64,000 nucleotides of DNA, from the NCBI GenBank assembly GCA_024279135.1, contig JAJRRU010000005.1, positions 41,305 to 105,304 of the forward strand. The letters are read 5' to 3'. Positions 35,607 through 49,748 of the stretch are shown here, piece by piece. Below the pieces are notes generated by a model. That model saw only the letters and a program-made list of their open reading frames with translations. It was not told the DNA's origin and searched no databases. The DNA comes from Alphaproteobacteria bacterium. GTDB lineage: Bacteria > Pseudomonadota > Alphaproteobacteria > Rhodospirillales > Casp-alpha2. The position numbers and the translations under genes were made by a program. Each line of letters starts with the position of its first letter. Positions within the stretch are counted from its first letter, which is position 1.

Positions 35607-36608
35607 ATGCGTGCTATTGTGTGTCACTCGCTGGATGGATATGAAGCCCTTCGCCTCGAAGATGTGCCGCCGCCTTCTATGGGTGAGGCGGGCGATGTGC
35701 GGATCGCCGTCCATGCCGCGGGTTTGAATTTTGCCGATACGCTGGTTGTTCGCGGTCGCTATCAGGTCAATCCGGCCCTGCCTTTTTCACCGGGTATGGA
35801 GGTGGCGGGCGAAGTCATCGAAATTGCCCCCCACGTAACGAGCATAAAGGTCGGCCAGCGGGTTATGGCCATCGTCGGCCATGGCGGATACGCCGAACAG
35901 GTGGTCGCCCCCCATAATACCGTGTACCCCATACCCGAGACCATGGAATGGCAGACCGCCGCAGGCTTTCCCATTGTTTATGGCACGGCCCATGCCGCCC
36001 TGAGCGAGCGGGCAAGACTGATGAGCGGTGAGACCCTGTTGGTCCACGGTGCGGCCGGTGGTGTGGGTCTTGCGGCGGTCGAAATTGGCAAATGCCTGGG
36101 TGCGACGGTGATCGCCACGGCTGGTGGGGCAGAAAAGCTGGCGGTGGCAAAACAATACGGTGCCGATCACCTGATCGATTACCGTACATCTGAGTTGCGC
36201 GAGTGTGTGCTTGATATTACCGGCAAGCGTGGTGTGGATGTGGTGTTTGATCCGGTGGGCGGAGAGATCTTCGATGCGTCCCTGCGATGCACGACCAGCG
36301 GCGGGCGGATATTGCTGATCGGTTTCGCCAGTGGCACGGTGCCGCAAATTCCGGCCAATATTCTGCTGGTCAAGAATATTGACGTTTTGGGCATCCATTT
36401 CAGTGCCATGCGCCAGGCCGATCCGATCAGAATTCAACGTTCTTTTGCCACCTTGCTGGACTGGTTTGAGGCTGGCGATCTGCATCCCCATGTATCACAG
36501 ACATTCGCTTTGGAAGATGCGGTTGAAGCCCTGACCATGCTGGTCGAACGGCGCTCTACCGGGAAGGTTGTATTAAGGGTTCAAGGCGGTAATATGACCT
36601 CATCATGA
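35607..36608 (+). CDS. Quinone oxidoreductase / zinc-type dehydrogenase family protein
   Basis: A 333-residue MDR-superfamily NADPH oxidoreductase of the QOR type, without catalytic zinc ligands. ATG 35607 follows an AGGGG site; 12 in-frame residues upstream are discounted. It has the GroES-like lobe (SPGMEVAGEVIEI) and the nucleotide-binding GAAGGVGLAAVEIGK. Its stop overlaps the start of the DUF2946 gene (ATGA). Confidence 0.9.
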   Translation: MRAIVCHSLDGYEALRLEDVPPPSMGEAGDVRIAVHAAGLNFADTLVVRGRYQVNPALPFSPGMEVAGEVIEIAPHVTSIKVGQRVMAIVGHGGYAEQVVAPHNTVYPIPETMEWQTAAGFPIVYGTAHAALSERARLMSGETLLVHGAAGGVGLAAVEIGKCLGATVIATAGGAEKLAVAKQYGADHLIDYRTSELRECVLDITGKRGVDVVFDPVGGEIFDASLRCTTSGGRILLIGFASGTVPQIPANILLVKNIDVLGIHFSAMRQADPIRIQRSFATLLDWFEAGDLHPHVSQTFALEDAVEALTMLVERRSTGKVVLRVQGGNMTSS

Positions 36609-37039
36609 TGAACTCCAAATCGAGCAAACTCTATACGGGCCTGACCAGACGTTTTTCCATCCGCCGGGAATTATCCCTGTGGATGTGCCTGTATGCCTTG
36701 CTGTTTCAACTGGGTACACCACTGGTACAGGTAGCGGTCTTTAACGGTGCGCTTTCTCAAACAGGTAGGATCCTGACGAGCGAGATTTGCTCGGCTACAG
36801 GTGGTGTAATTCCAAACGATTTATCCGGGCAGACTCCCTCTCACCATACGATGGCATGTGAATTTTGCTCACTTTGTCAGGTGCCGCACCTGGATGACAT
36901 TGTTGCACTTGCCTGGTCATCTGGTGATTCTCAAAGTAAAAAATTACAACGTTATCCAGTTCACTTTACAAACGAGTATATTGATCGTCGAACGTTTCTG
37001 GATGTCCGTGCCATTCGTGCACCACCTGTCTTTGTCTGA
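36605..37039 (+). CDS. DUF2946-like protein with Cys/His metal-type motif
   Basis: A 144-residue protein with one membrane segment (about 22-45) and a Cys/His cluster HHTMACEFCSLCQ that resembles DUF2946 proteins. These are often found beside copper and cytochrome oxidase assembly genes, as here. Copper handling is inferred from context. It is translationally coupled to the upstream oxidoreductase and followed by PCu(A)C and SCO genes. Confidence 0.7.
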   Translation: MMNSKSSKLYTGLTRRFSIRRELSLWMCLYALLFQLGTPLVQVAVFNGALSQTGRILTSEICSATGGVIPNDLSGQTPSHHTMACEFCSLCQVPHLDDIVALAWSSGDSQSKKLQRYPVHFTNEYIDRRTFLDVRAIRAPPVFV

Positions 37040-37142
37040 TATCCGTTATTCCATAAAACAATCATTATAACATGGACGTGTCGTTGAAACGGCACGGTCC
37101 GTGCGACATGAATTCAGATAAAGAAATTGAAAGAGACATCCC

Positions 37143-37598
37143 ATGAAAAAGCTTTTTGCGTTTACGGTTGCCTGCCTGATACTCGTTATGGGCAGCACAC
37201 ATGAACTACGTGCTAATAGTGTTACCGTCGGTGATCTGGTTATTAGCAATGTGTGGGCCCGCTCAACGCCCACCAATGTAAAAACCGCGGCGGTATATTT
37301 AACCATCACCAACAATGGTCAGCATATGGACAGGGTGAGCGGTGCTCGCACCACCATGGCCGGGAAGGCCATGATACACCAAAGTAAAATGGTCGACGGT
37401 GTGATGAAGATGGAACATGCCCAACATGCCATGATCAAGGCGGGCGGCAAGCTGGAAATGGCACCGGGCGGTATGCATGTAATGTTGATGAAACTGACCG
37501 GGCAACTGCGCGAAGGTATGGTTTTTCCGCTGATCCTGATGTTTGAAAATTCCGGCGACGTCGAGCTTCAGGTAACCGTAAAAAAGACCGGTTCATAA
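37143..37598 (+). CDS. PCu(A)C-type periplasmic copper chaperone
   Basis: A secreted 151-residue copper(I) chaperone for assembly of cytochrome oxidase CuA. The signal peptide covers about 1-25. The ligand set H(M)x10Mx21HxM is visible: HQSKMVDGVMKMEH, then GGMHVMLM. The family hands copper to SCO and to CuA; an SCO gene follows at 37649. Confidence 0.92.
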   Translation: MKKLFAFTVACLILVMGSTHELRANSVTVGDLVISNVWARSTPTNVKTAAVYLTITNNGQHMDRVSGARTTMAGKAMIHQSKMVDGVMKMEHAQHAMIKAGGKLEMAPGGMHVMLMKLTGQLREGMVFPLILMFENSGDVELQVTVKKTGS

Positions 37599-37648
37599 TA
37601 CCGGCGAGTCCAACAATATAGCTGCAATATTAAACAGGAATTCTGATC

Positions 37649-38266
37649 ATGGTGCGTCGATTTATTCTTACCGGTTTTATCGTGTTTGCTTCATTTATGT
37701 CCTATAAGGCATGGACCATATATCAATTTAACCAGATGCCATCACAACAGCGGGCCGATATTTTGACATCCATACCCATCGAAGGGGTTTTCTCTCTGAC
37801 GGATCACAATGCCCGGTCAGTCAGTATGAAAACCTACTTCGGACGGCATACGTTGATATTTTTTGGTTATACCTGGTGCCCCGATGTGTGTCCCACAGTC
37901 CTGAGCGATATTGCCGTGGTAATGGATAACCTGGGGCAACAGTCGAAACAGCTTGTGCCCATATTAATCACCGTTGATCCGGAGCGTGATACGGTTTCTG
38001 TTTTGCAGGACTATGTCAGCAATTTTCATCCAGACATTGTCGGGTTGACCGGCAGTCTGGATGAAATTGCCAAAACTGCCAAATCGTTCCGGGTGCGTTA
38101 TGGCAAGATGTATCTTGATCCCGATGAGCCCGACGACTATTCCATGAGCCATTCGGTAACATTATTCCTGATGGGGCCGGACGGTAAACCGCTCAGAACA
38201 TTCCGCCATAATGAGGGTGCCGACGAACTTACAAAAGAACTCCGGGCGGTTTTTGATGGAACGTGA
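37649..38266 (+). CDS. SCO-family copper chaperone
   Basis: A membrane-anchored thioredoxin-fold protein of 205 residues for cytochrome c oxidase CuA maturation. It has the CxxxC copper site in CPDVCP and the conserved His in MSHSVTLFL. The N-terminal membrane segment covers about 5-22. It lies 50 bases after the PCu(A)C gene in the same operon. Confidence 0.93.
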   Translation: MVRRFILTGFIVFASFMSYKAWTIYQFNQMPSQQRADILTSIPIEGVFSLTDHNARSVSMKTYFGRHTLIFFGYTWCPDVCPTVLSDIAVVMDNLGQQSKQLVPILITVDPERDTVSVLQDYVSNFHPDIVGLTGSLDEIAKTAKSFRVRYGKMYLDPDEPDDYSMSHSVTLFLMGPDGKPLRTFRHNEGADELTKELRAVFDGT

Positions 38267-38306
38267 AAAAGGTTTATAGCCTTCATTTCTTGTAATGCTG
38301 GTTATC

Positions 38307-39656
38307 TCAGACGGCCCGCGAATGTCGTTTGGCATCCGGTGAGAGGTATTTGTCGAACGCCGACGCGACGGTCCGCATCAGGATGCGAGACTGCTCCGGG
38401 ATCTCGACCCGCCAGCCGTCAATCTGGCACAGGCCATCATCCTGCAAGGATTTCAAGCTATCGAAGCAGCTCAGCATGTCTTGCGGTTGGCGATCATAAT
38501 CTTTGCACAATTCCGCCACATCGACGCGCAGATCACACATCAGACGCTCGATGATGGCGCGGCGCAAACGGTCATCATCGCTCAAAACCAGGCCCTTGGC
38601 GGTGGGCACCTTGCCGTCTTCGATACAGGCTCGCCAGGTTCGCACCGGGCTATGGTTCTGGATGTAACCATTGGGGTGGGCACCGATGCTCGAAGCACCC
38701 AGGCCGACCAGGGCATCGCAAGGGTCGATAGTATAGCCTTGAAAATTGCGATGCAGTAGTCCGGCGTCATGGGCGATGCTCATGTCATCGGATTGTTTGG
38801 CAAAATGATCCAGGCCGATCCACCGGTAACCATTTTCCTCAAGCCGAGTGGACGCCGCCAGCATCTGGTCATAACGTTCATCGCGGCCGGGCAAAACTTC
38901 TTCATTGATCTGTTTCATGTGGGTTTTCATCCACGGCACATGGGCATAACCAAACAGGGCCAGACGGTCGGGTTGCATTTCAAGCACCGTATCGACGGTG
39001 CGAATTACACCTTCGACGGTTTGATAGGGCAGACCATACATCAGGTCAATATTAATGGCGGTAATGCCCAGGCTGCGCAGGGTGTCGATGACATGACGGG
39101 TAACCTCAACGGGCTGGATACGGTTGACGGCTTTCTGGACGATGGGGTTGATGTCCTGCACCCCGATACTGGCCCGGGTGATGCCACCTTCGGCCAGGGC
39201 CTCAAGGGCGCTGTCGTCCAGCCCACGCGGGTCGATCTCGACGGCAAATTCGGCATCAACCGACAGGGTGAAGTTTTCGCGCAACTTGTTGGCCAGCCTG
39301 AGAAGATGCTCGGGCTTCAGAATAGTCGGTGATCCGCCGCCCCAGTGAATGTGATTGGCGATGCGTTTAGGCCCCAGTATACCGACGATTAAATCAATTT
39401 CATCCATCAGGGTGTCCAGATAAGCCTCGATGGGGGCGTAGCGGTTGACGATCTTGGTATTGCAGCCGCAAAACCAGCACATGGTGTCGCAAAACGGCAC
39501 ATGAACGTAGAGCGATAAGGCAATATCAGGGTCCAGAGAACGTAACCAGTCCGTATACAGTTCACCATCGACGCCGTCCTGAAATTGCGGTGCCGTCGGG
39601 TAGCTGGTATAGCGTGGTACCAACCGGTCGTATTTCTTCAGTATCTCTCTTTGCAT
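38307..39656 (-). CDS. hemN: Oxygen-independent coproporphyrinogen III dehydrogenase
   Basis: A radical SAM enzyme of anaerobic heme synthesis, 449 residues. The cluster motif is CDTMCWFCGC (about residues 57-66), preceded by LSLYVHVPF. The HemN C-terminal domain is present (PNGYIQNH near 335). The standard YTSYPTAPQF start is visible. Control by an Fnr-type regulator is common in the family; I saw only a TTGAT half-site near 39679, which is too weak to claim. Confidence 0.95.
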   Translation of the reverse strand: MQREILKKYDRLVPRYTSYPTAPQFQDGVDGELYTDWLRSLDPDIALSLYVHVPFCDTMCWFCGCNTKIVNRYAPIEAYLDTLMDEIDLIVGILGPKRIANHIHWGGGSPTILKPEHLLRLANKLRENFTLSVDAEFAVEIDPRGLDDSALEALAEGGITRASIGVQDINPIVQKAVNRIQPVEVTRHVIDTLRSLGITAINIDLMYGLPYQTVEGVIRTVDTVLEMQPDRLALFGYAHVPWMKTHMKQINEEVLPGRDERYDQMLAASTRLEENGYRWIGLDHFAKQSDDMSIAHDAGLLHRNFQGYTIDPCDALVGLGASSIGAHPNGYIQNHSPVRTWRACIEDGKVPTAKGLVLSDDDRLRRAIIERLMCDLRVDVAELCKDYDRQPQDMLSCFDSLKSLQDDGLCQIDGWRVEIPEQSRILMRTVASAFDKYLSPDAKRHSRAV

Positions 39657-39698
39657 GGGTCGTCCTGCATAAATTAAATCGTTGATGTCTATATAGGG

Positions 39699-41687
39699 TC
39701 AGTTCTGTAATTCTTCCAGCCCTATATAAAGATCGAGGGCTTCGGGGTTCGCCAGGGCTTCTTTATTTTTGATGGCTCGCCCATGCACCACATCACGCAC
39801 GGCCAGTTCGGTGATCTTACCGGATTTTGTGCGCGGGATATCGCCGATCTGTATTATTCTGGCCGGTACATGGCGCGGGGTGCAGTTGCTGCGGACCTGT
39901 TTGCGGATACGATCCTGCAAATCCTGGTCCAGTATAACGCCGTCTCTGAGGCGGACAAACAACACCACCCGCACATCATTATCCCAATCCTGACCGATCA
40001 CGATACTTTCTTCTACGGCCTCAACCTGTTCCACCTGGCGGTAAATTTCCGCCGTGCCGATACGCACACCGCCGGGATTCAAGGTGGCGTCAGACCGGCC
40101 ATGAATGATAATACCATTGTGGCCGGTCAGTTCAATATAATCACCATGACACCAGATATTGTCGAAGCGTTCGAAATAAGCGGCGTGATATTTAGCGTTA
40201 TCCGGATCATTCCAGAAACCAACCGGCATGGATGGGAAGGGTGCGCAACAGACCATTTCGCCTTTGACGCCGCGAACCGGGTTGCCATCATCATCGAAAA
40301 CCTCGATGGCCATGCCCAGCCCGCGGCATTGGATTTCGCCGCGCCAGACAGGTGCCGCCGGATTGCCCAGCACAAAACAACTGATAATATCGGTGCCCCC
40401 GGCAATGGAGGCCAGATGCACATCGGCCTTGATATCACGGTAAACGTAGTCAAAACTTTCCGGCCCCAGGGGTGATCCGGTCGAGGCAATGGCGCGCAAA
40501 GCACCAAGGTCATGGCTCTCGCATGGTTTCAGTCCGGCCTTGGACAGGGCATCTATATACTTGGCTGATGTGCCGAAAAAGTTGATTTTTTCTTCGCTGG
40601 CATAGTCCCACAGCACATTGCCATCGGGGTAAAACGGCGAGCCATCATACAGCATCACCGTAGCCCCGCGCCCCAGGGCACTGACCAGCCAGTTCCACAT
40701 CATCCAGCCACAGGTGGTGAAATAAAACACCCGGTCATCGGGCCGGATGCCACTGTGCAACAGGTGCTCCTTGGCGTGTTGGATCAACGTGCCGCCGACC
40801 CCGTGGATAATACATTTTGGCACCCCGGTGGTACCTGAGGAAAACATGATAAACATCGGATGATCGAAGGCCAGTTGTTCAAACTCGATCTCTGCCGGGC
40901 TGTAAGGGGCGGTGAAATCTGCCAGCATGACAGCCTTTGGAATGGTGCTGATATCGGGGTTTTCGCTGGTATAGGGCACAACCAGAATATGACGTGCGGA
41001 GGGCAGGTCCGCCATGACGGCGCTGAGCTTGGCGGTCATGTCGTGCCGCTTGCCGTTATAAAAGTAGCCGTCCACGCTGATCAGTATTTTCGGTTCGATC
41101 TGGCCAAACCGGTCGAGCACGCCCTGAACCCCGAAGTCCGGTGAACACGATGACCATACCGCCCCGATGGAGGTCGCCGCCAGCATGGCGATAATGGTTT
41201 CGCACATGTTGGGCATGTATCCGGCGACCCGGTCGCCGGGCTCAATGCCTGCATGACGCAAGGCTTGCGCCAGTACCGATACACGGTCGTATAGCTCGGC
41301 CCAGGTGTAGCTTGACTTGACCTGATCTTCGCCCCGAAATACCAAAGCCTGGCCGTCATCGCGGCGTTGCAGCATGTTTTCCGCATAGTTCAGGCGAGCC
41401 TGCGGGAACCATTGCGCCGCATTTTCACCCGGCGTCATTTGCGCCGGGTTCAGGCAGACCACTTCGCCCCAGTTTGAGGCACGAAGGTCTGCGAATTTGC
41501 GAATCGAGTCCCAGAAATTTTCCCGTTTGGTCACGGAGAACGTCCAAAGCGCATCGTAATTTTGAATGGTTTCGCCGTGCTGCTTTGACACAAAGTCCAT
41601 AAAAGCCTGCATGGCGGACTGGTTCGCGTTTGCTTCCTGGGGTTTCCACATGGGTGTTATCGGGGGCGTTTCGGGTGTATTGGGCAT
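39699..41687 (-). CDS. aacS: Acetoacetate--CoA ligase
   Basis: Activates acetoacetate to acetoacetyl-CoA with ATP. ATG 41687 is chosen (662 residues) with AGGA upstream; 17 upstream residues are discounted. The opening MWKP(Q/S) motif is diagnostic of this ligase. AMP-binding P-loop FSSGTTGVPKCI, CGWMMWNWL and the C-terminal Lys in RTKSGK are present. The enzyme feeds PHB or ketone-body metabolism. Confidence 0.92.
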   Translation of the reverse strand: MPNTPETPPITPMWKPQEANANQSAMQAFMDFVSKQHGETIQNYDALWTFSVTKRENFWDSIRKFADLRASNWGEVVCLNPAQMTPGENAAQWFPQARLNYAENMLQRRDDGQALVFRGEDQVKSSYTWAELYDRVSVLAQALRHAGIEPGDRVAGYMPNMCETIIAMLAATSIGAVWSSCSPDFGVQGVLDRFGQIEPKILISVDGYFYNGKRHDMTAKLSAVMADLPSARHILVVPYTSENPDISTIPKAVMLADFTAPYSPAEIEFEQLAFDHPMFIMFSSGTTGVPKCIIHGVGGTLIQHAKEHLLHSGIRPDDRVFYFTTCGWMMWNWLVSALGRGATVMLYDGSPFYPDGNVLWDYASEEKINFFGTSAKYIDALSKAGLKPCESHDLGALRAIASTGSPLGPESFDYVYRDIKADVHLASIAGGTDIISCFVLGNPAAPVWRGEIQCRGLGMAIEVFDDDGNPVRGVKGEMVCCAPFPSMPVGFWNDPDNAKYHAAYFERFDNIWCHGDYIELTGHNGIIIHGRSDATLNPGGVRIGTAEIYRQVEQVEAVEESIVIGQDWDNDVRVVLFVRLRDGVILDQDLQDRIRKQVRSNCTPRHVPARIIQIGDIPRTKSGKITELAVRDVVHGRAIKNKEALANPEALDLYIGLEELQN

Positions 41688-41794
41688 GAACTGGCGGTCC
41701 TGTGAATGGGTAGGATATGAGTATCGTTTCGTCTGCAAAAGATAGCAAGGTCGGATGGATTTGATTTTATCACAGTCTGTGTCACTCTGAGCAT

Positions 41795-42769
41795 ATGAGA
41801 CGTCTGTTTATTGTTTTCGCCCTGATCGGTTTTGGCTCCGGCTTGTTTTCCGGCCCTTTGTGGGCCGTCGAAATTCTCGATGGTATCAAGGGTCGTGATG
41901 ACCGTATGGTCATGCCTTCCGATGAATATCCGTGGCGCGCCATCGGACGGATTAATACAGAGACCGGCGGCCATTGTACCGGCGTTATTGTCGGGCCTGC
42001 CCTGGTGGTCACGGCGGCCCATTGTCTCTATGACAAACGAAAGGCATGGTATGTACCGGCCTCGCAGGTCCACTTTGTTGCCGGGTTTCGTGATGGCAAA
42101 TTTGCCGCTCATTCCGTGGCAAAAAATTATTTTATACCCAACGGATACGATGAACTGGCCAAGCCGTCACAGCGCACAGCCCTGTTTGACTGGGCCATCG
42201 TGCAACTGGCCGAGGCCATCGGTTACCAAACCGGCTGGCTGGGTGTGCGGACCGCCGGTCTCGATGAAAACTTCGTGCAGGCCGGGTACAGCAAGGACAG
42301 CAAAACCGTCCTGACCGCCCATATGGGTTGTCAGGTACTCAGCCAGAATAAACGCGATGCGGGGGACGGTAAAAAACTGGCCCAGATGGTTCATCGCTGT
42401 GACGCCGTGCCCGGTGATTCAGGTTCGCCGATTTTTTACTACCATGATGGAAAACCATATCTGGCGGCAATCCATGTGGCGACCACCAAAAAACAAAGAC
42501 CGGTGACCGGCATCGCGGTGCCGGTATCCACCTTTATCCGTGGCATTACCCAGCTTGGCGGCGGGGCGCCTGCCGAACCGGAAGGCGGGGCAACGCATAT
42601 TACGCAAAGTGTTCAGATTCTGCTCGGGCATCTGGGTTACGCCGATGCGCAGGCATTTTATACCGACATGGGGCTGGATCGACCAGAGGTATTGGATTAT
42701 GCCATCATGGGTCACTTGATCGAAGCCATGGGTGGAATGCCAAGAGCCTCGCAATCCCCCCAGCCATAA
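41795..42769 (+). CDS. Secreted trypsin-like serine protease
   Basis: A 324-residue S1-type peptidase with a signal peptide (cleavage near GPLWA). The catalytic triad is His in TAAHC, Asp in FDWAIVQL and Ser in GDSGSPI. Zymogen activation is not evident. About 70 C-terminal residues form an extra helical region after a Gly/Ala/Glu linker, with no named domain. It starts divergently from aacS and its stop is 8 bases from matB. Confidence 0.88.
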   Translation: MRRLFIVFALIGFGSGLFSGPLWAVEILDGIKGRDDRMVMPSDEYPWRAIGRINTETGGHCTGVIVGPALVVTAAHCLYDKRKAWYVPASQVHFVAGFRDGKFAAHSVAKNYFIPNGYDELAKPSQRTALFDWAIVQLAEAIGYQTGWLGVRTAGLDENFVQAGYSKDSKTVLTAHMGCQVLSQNKRDAGDGKKLAQMVHRCDAVPGDSGSPIFYYHDGKPYLAAIHVATTKKQRPVTGIAVPVSTFIRGITQLGGGAPAEPEGGATHITQSVQILLGHLGYADAQAFYTDMGLDRPEVLDYAIMGHLIEAMGGMPRASQSPQP

Positions 42770-42776
42770 TAAAAAT

Positions 42777-46844
<4,068 letters not shown>

Positions 46845-46883
46845 TTATATCCCTGTTGTTGGTTCATTGTTGTTACGTTCCGC

Positions 46884-48020
46884 CTACCGGTGCTTGACCC
46901 GGTAGGACGGGTGCCAAAATGTAACGGCTCGCTCCAGTAGAGCCATCACGCCATAAAATGTAGAGCCTGCCAGGGCGGCGATAAAAATCTCGGCCCAGAC
47001 CATATCTACATTCATCCGCCCCACCTCGGTGGAAATACGGAAACCCATACCGACAATCGGTGTACCGAAAAATTCGGCTACAATGGCACCGATCAATGCC
47101 AGCGTTGAATTTATTTTAAGTGCATTAAAGATGAATGGCATGGCAGAGTGAAGCCTTAATTTAAATAATGTTTGCCAATAACCAGCGCCGTATGAACGCA
47201 TCAGCTCCAATTCCAGCTTTCCCGCCGCCGAAAGACCGGCCACCGTGTTCACCAGCATGGGGAAAAAAGTCATGATCACAACCACGGCGGCCTTTGATTG
47301 CCAGTCGAAGCCGAACCACATGACCATGATGGGTGCAATGCCCACGATGGGCAGGGCACTGACCATATTACCCAGTGGCAACAGCCCACGTTTCAGGAAG
47401 GGACTTCTGTCGACCAGAATGGCGACGATGAAGCCCGAACCGCAACCCATGATAAAACCGCTTAACACGGATTTCATAAAGGTCTGGACAAAATCAGCGT
47501 ATAATATGTCCAGCGAACTGATCAGTTGCAGGAAAATAGCGCTCGGCGGGGGTAGTAAAACTCCCGGTACGCCAAACCCTACACACAGCATTTCCCACAA
47601 AAACAACAGCCACAGCCCGAACAGTGCCGGGATGAATATGCTGGTAGCGACCCGTTGTCCCTTATGGAGGGTGGAGGTGTTGGATATGTGCGCAATACCA
47701 CGCCAGATTAATGCCCAAAGGGAAAAAATATAGGCCCAGAATCCCCAACTGGCTGTCCCGGCGAGGCCATCATTCATCAAGCCTATGGCACTGAGCACTC
47801 CGATAAAAACGAGCCCGACGATCAATAGCGCAACACCAGTGCCATGGACGCCTTTCCAGGCCGTATAGAGACTCACGCCCCCGACCAGCAACAACACAGA
47901 AAATGCCGCAGGGTGATCCATCCAGCCAAGCTGGCTGTCACCTGCCGTCAAGGGCAGCAACAAGGCGAGCACCACAAAACCCAGGGCCACCAGCGCAAAG
48001 TTATCAAACTGACGGCTCAT
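46884..48020 (-). CDS. ABC transporter permease (SsuC/TauC type)
   Basis: One of two inner-membrane permeases of the NMT1-type importer, 378 residues. An extra N-terminal half with four or five membrane segments precedes the normal permease domain (about 160-370), which carries the coupling motif GAGYWQTLFKLRLHSAMPFI. The extension is unusual for the family, where about 260 residues is normal. It overlaps the second permease gene by 4 bases. The substrate is inferred to be a pyrimidine-related compound from neighbours. Confidence 0.88.
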   Translation of the reverse strand: MSRQFDNFALVALGFVVLALLLPLTAGDSQLGWMDHPAAFSVLLLVGGVSLYTAWKGVHGTGVALLIVGLVFIGVLSAIGLMNDGLAGTASWGFWAYIFSLWALIWRGIAHISNTSTLHKGQRVATSIFIPALFGLWLLFLWEMLCVGFGVPGVLLPPPSAIFLQLISSLDILYADFVQTFMKSVLSGFIMGCGSGFIVAILVDRSPFLKRGLLPLGNMVSALPIVGIAPIMVMWFGFDWQSKAAVVVIMTFFPMLVNTVAGLSAAGKLELELMRSYGAGYWQTLFKLRLHSAMPFIFNALKINSTLALIGAIVAEFFGTPIVGMGFRISTEVGRMNVDMVWAEIFIAALAGSTFYGVMALLERAVTFWHPSYRVKHR

Positions 48021-48952
48021 GGTCGTGTGCCCATTTTTTTAAGTACGTAGCGTTCAATCCAGCCGATCAGGATAACCAGCGAGGCCGCCAGAATGGCTGC
48101 GGTGACCAGCGCCGACCAGATCTGAATGGTTTGGCCGTAATAAGACCCGGCCAACAGTCTGGCACCCAGACCGGCTTGCGCGCCGGTCGGCAACTCGCCA
48201 ACAATGGCACCCACCAGGCTGATGGCGATGGCAACCTTCAGGCTGGTGAACAGAAACGGCATAGAGGATGGCCAGCGCAGCATCCAGAATGTCTGCCAGC
48301 GGCTGGCGTTGTAGGTTCGCATCAGGTCGATCTGTAATACGTCGGGTGACCGCAGGCCCTTGACCATGCCAATGGTGACCGGGAAAAAACACAAATACAT
48401 GGAAATGATCGCCTTGGGGACCAGGCCCTTCAACCCGATGGCCCCCAGAACCACGATGATCATGGGCGCGATGGCCAGGATGGGAATGGTTTGCGAGGAA
48501 ATAATCCACGGCATCAGGCTGCGTTCCAGGGTTGTGTTATAAACAATCCCCACGGCCAGCAGAATGCCCAGCAAGCCACCCACCACGAAGCCCAGCAAGG
48601 TGGACGACAGGGTGACCGAGGAATGATAGACCAGACTGCGTTTGGAGGTGATTTTTTTCAGGAATATAGTGTCGTTCATTTCGACCAGAACCTGATGGGG
48701 TGCGGGCAGGATCGGGCGTTCCTGTTGCATGGTTTTGCTCACCAGCTGGACCATGGTCCAGTCGATATTTTTTTTCGCAAAGCGGTCGATTTCCCAAGTC
48801 GAATTCATCCATATGGCACCGGCGTACCAGATTGCCACAAAAACTAATAATACGATGGTGACCGGGCCGGTCTTGCCAGCCATGGCAACCGCAATAAAAG
48901 AAGGTTTTTGCAGTGATACATCCAACCCCATGGCGCCCGGTTCAGTCGTCAT
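48017..48952 (-). CDS. ABC transporter permease (SsuC/TauC type)
   Basis: Second permease of the NMT1-type importer, about 311 residues from ATG 48952, which has a GGCGGGGC site upstream and overlaps the ATPase stop by 11 bases. It carries the coupling motif TYNASRWQTFWMLRWPSSMPFL. A periplasmic loop of about 60 residues follows the first membrane segment. Coupled to the ATPase gene upstream and the first permease downstream. Confidence 0.88.
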   Translation of the reverse strand: MTTEPGAMGLDVSLQKPSFIAVAMAGKTGPVTIVLLVFVAIWYAGAIWMNSTWEIDRFAKKNIDWTMVQLVSKTMQQERPILPAPHQVLVEMNDTIFLKKITSKRSLVYHSSVTLSSTLLGFVVGGLLGILLAVGIVYNTTLERSLMPWIISSQTIPILAIAPMIIVVLGAIGLKGLVPKAIISMYLCFFPVTIGMVKGLRSPDVLQIDLMRTYNASRWQTFWMLRWPSSMPFLFTSLKVAIAISLVGAIVGELPTGAQAGLGARLLAGSYYGQTIQIWSALVTAAILAASLVILIGWIERYVLKKMGTRP

Positions 48953-49748
48953 AACTGTGCCCCGCCCGCAAGCCTTCACGGACCCTGTGTGCGACTTCAA
49001 GGAATTCGGGTGTCTCGCGGATATCGAGCGAGCGATCCGCCGGAAAATCACAATCGATCACATCGATAATGCGTCCCGGTCGCGGCGACATAACCACGAC
49101 CTTGGTCGACAGGAAAACCGCCTCGGGGATGGAATGGGTGACAAATACAATGGTTTTTTCCGTTCGCCGCCAGATGCGCAGGAGCTGCTCGTTTAAATGA
49201 TCACGAACAATCTCGTCCAGTGCGCCAAAGGGTTCATCCATCAACAATAGTTCCGGATCAACGCACAATGCACGGGCCAGCGATGCACGCTGTTGCATCC
49301 CGCCGGATAGTTGCCAGGGGTATTTATTTTCAAAGCCAGCCAGATTGACCAGTTCCAGGTATTTGGTCGAACGTTCAGCGCGTTCGTCCTTCCCCATACC
49401 CATGATTTCCAGTGGCAGGGTGACATTTTTTTCGATGGTCCGCCACGGGTACAGGGCCGGAGCCTGAAAGACGTAGCCATAAGCCCGTGCCATGCGCGAC
49501 TCGTGGGCTGTGGCGCCGTTAACCGAAATCGACCCGCTACTGAGTGGTTCAAGATCGGCAATGGCCCGTAACAATGTTGTCTTGCCACACCCCGAGGGGC
49601 CGATAAAAGACACAAAATCCCCATGGCTAACCGTCAGATTGATATCCGAGAGGGCAAAAACAGGGCCGTCTGCGGTCTGAAAAGTAACCTCCAATTCCTG
49701 TGTTTCGATTACGGTGCGTTTTTCCGGTGCTGGACTTTGCTGGCTCAA
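48942..49748 (-). CDS. ABC transporter ATPase (SsuB/TauB type)
   Basis: Energises the two permeases. The 268-residue chain has Walker A GPSGCGKTT, signature LSGGMQQRASLARAL, Walker B LLMDEPFGALDEI and an H-loop (VTHSIPEA). The start is TTG 49748, which overlaps the upstream stop (TTGA). A later start is possible but the TTGA coupling is typical of this operon. Confidence 0.92.
   Translation of the reverse strand: MSQQSPAPEKRTVIETQELEVTFQTADGPVFALSDINLTVSHGDFVSFIGPSGCGKTTLLRAIADLEPLSSGSISVNGATAHESRMARAYGYVFQAPALYPWRTIEKNVTLPLEIMGMGKDERAERSTKYLELVNLAGFENKYPWQLSGGMQQRASLARALCVDPELLLMDEPFGALDEIVRDHLNEQLLRIWRRTEKTIVFVTHSIPEAVFLSTKVVVMSPRPGRIIDVIDCDFPADRSLDIRETPEFLEVAHRVREGLRAGHSYDD

Noticed and set aside
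39657..39698. Possible Fnr/Anr site upstream of hemN
   Set aside because: Only one TTGAT half-site; the second half does not match.
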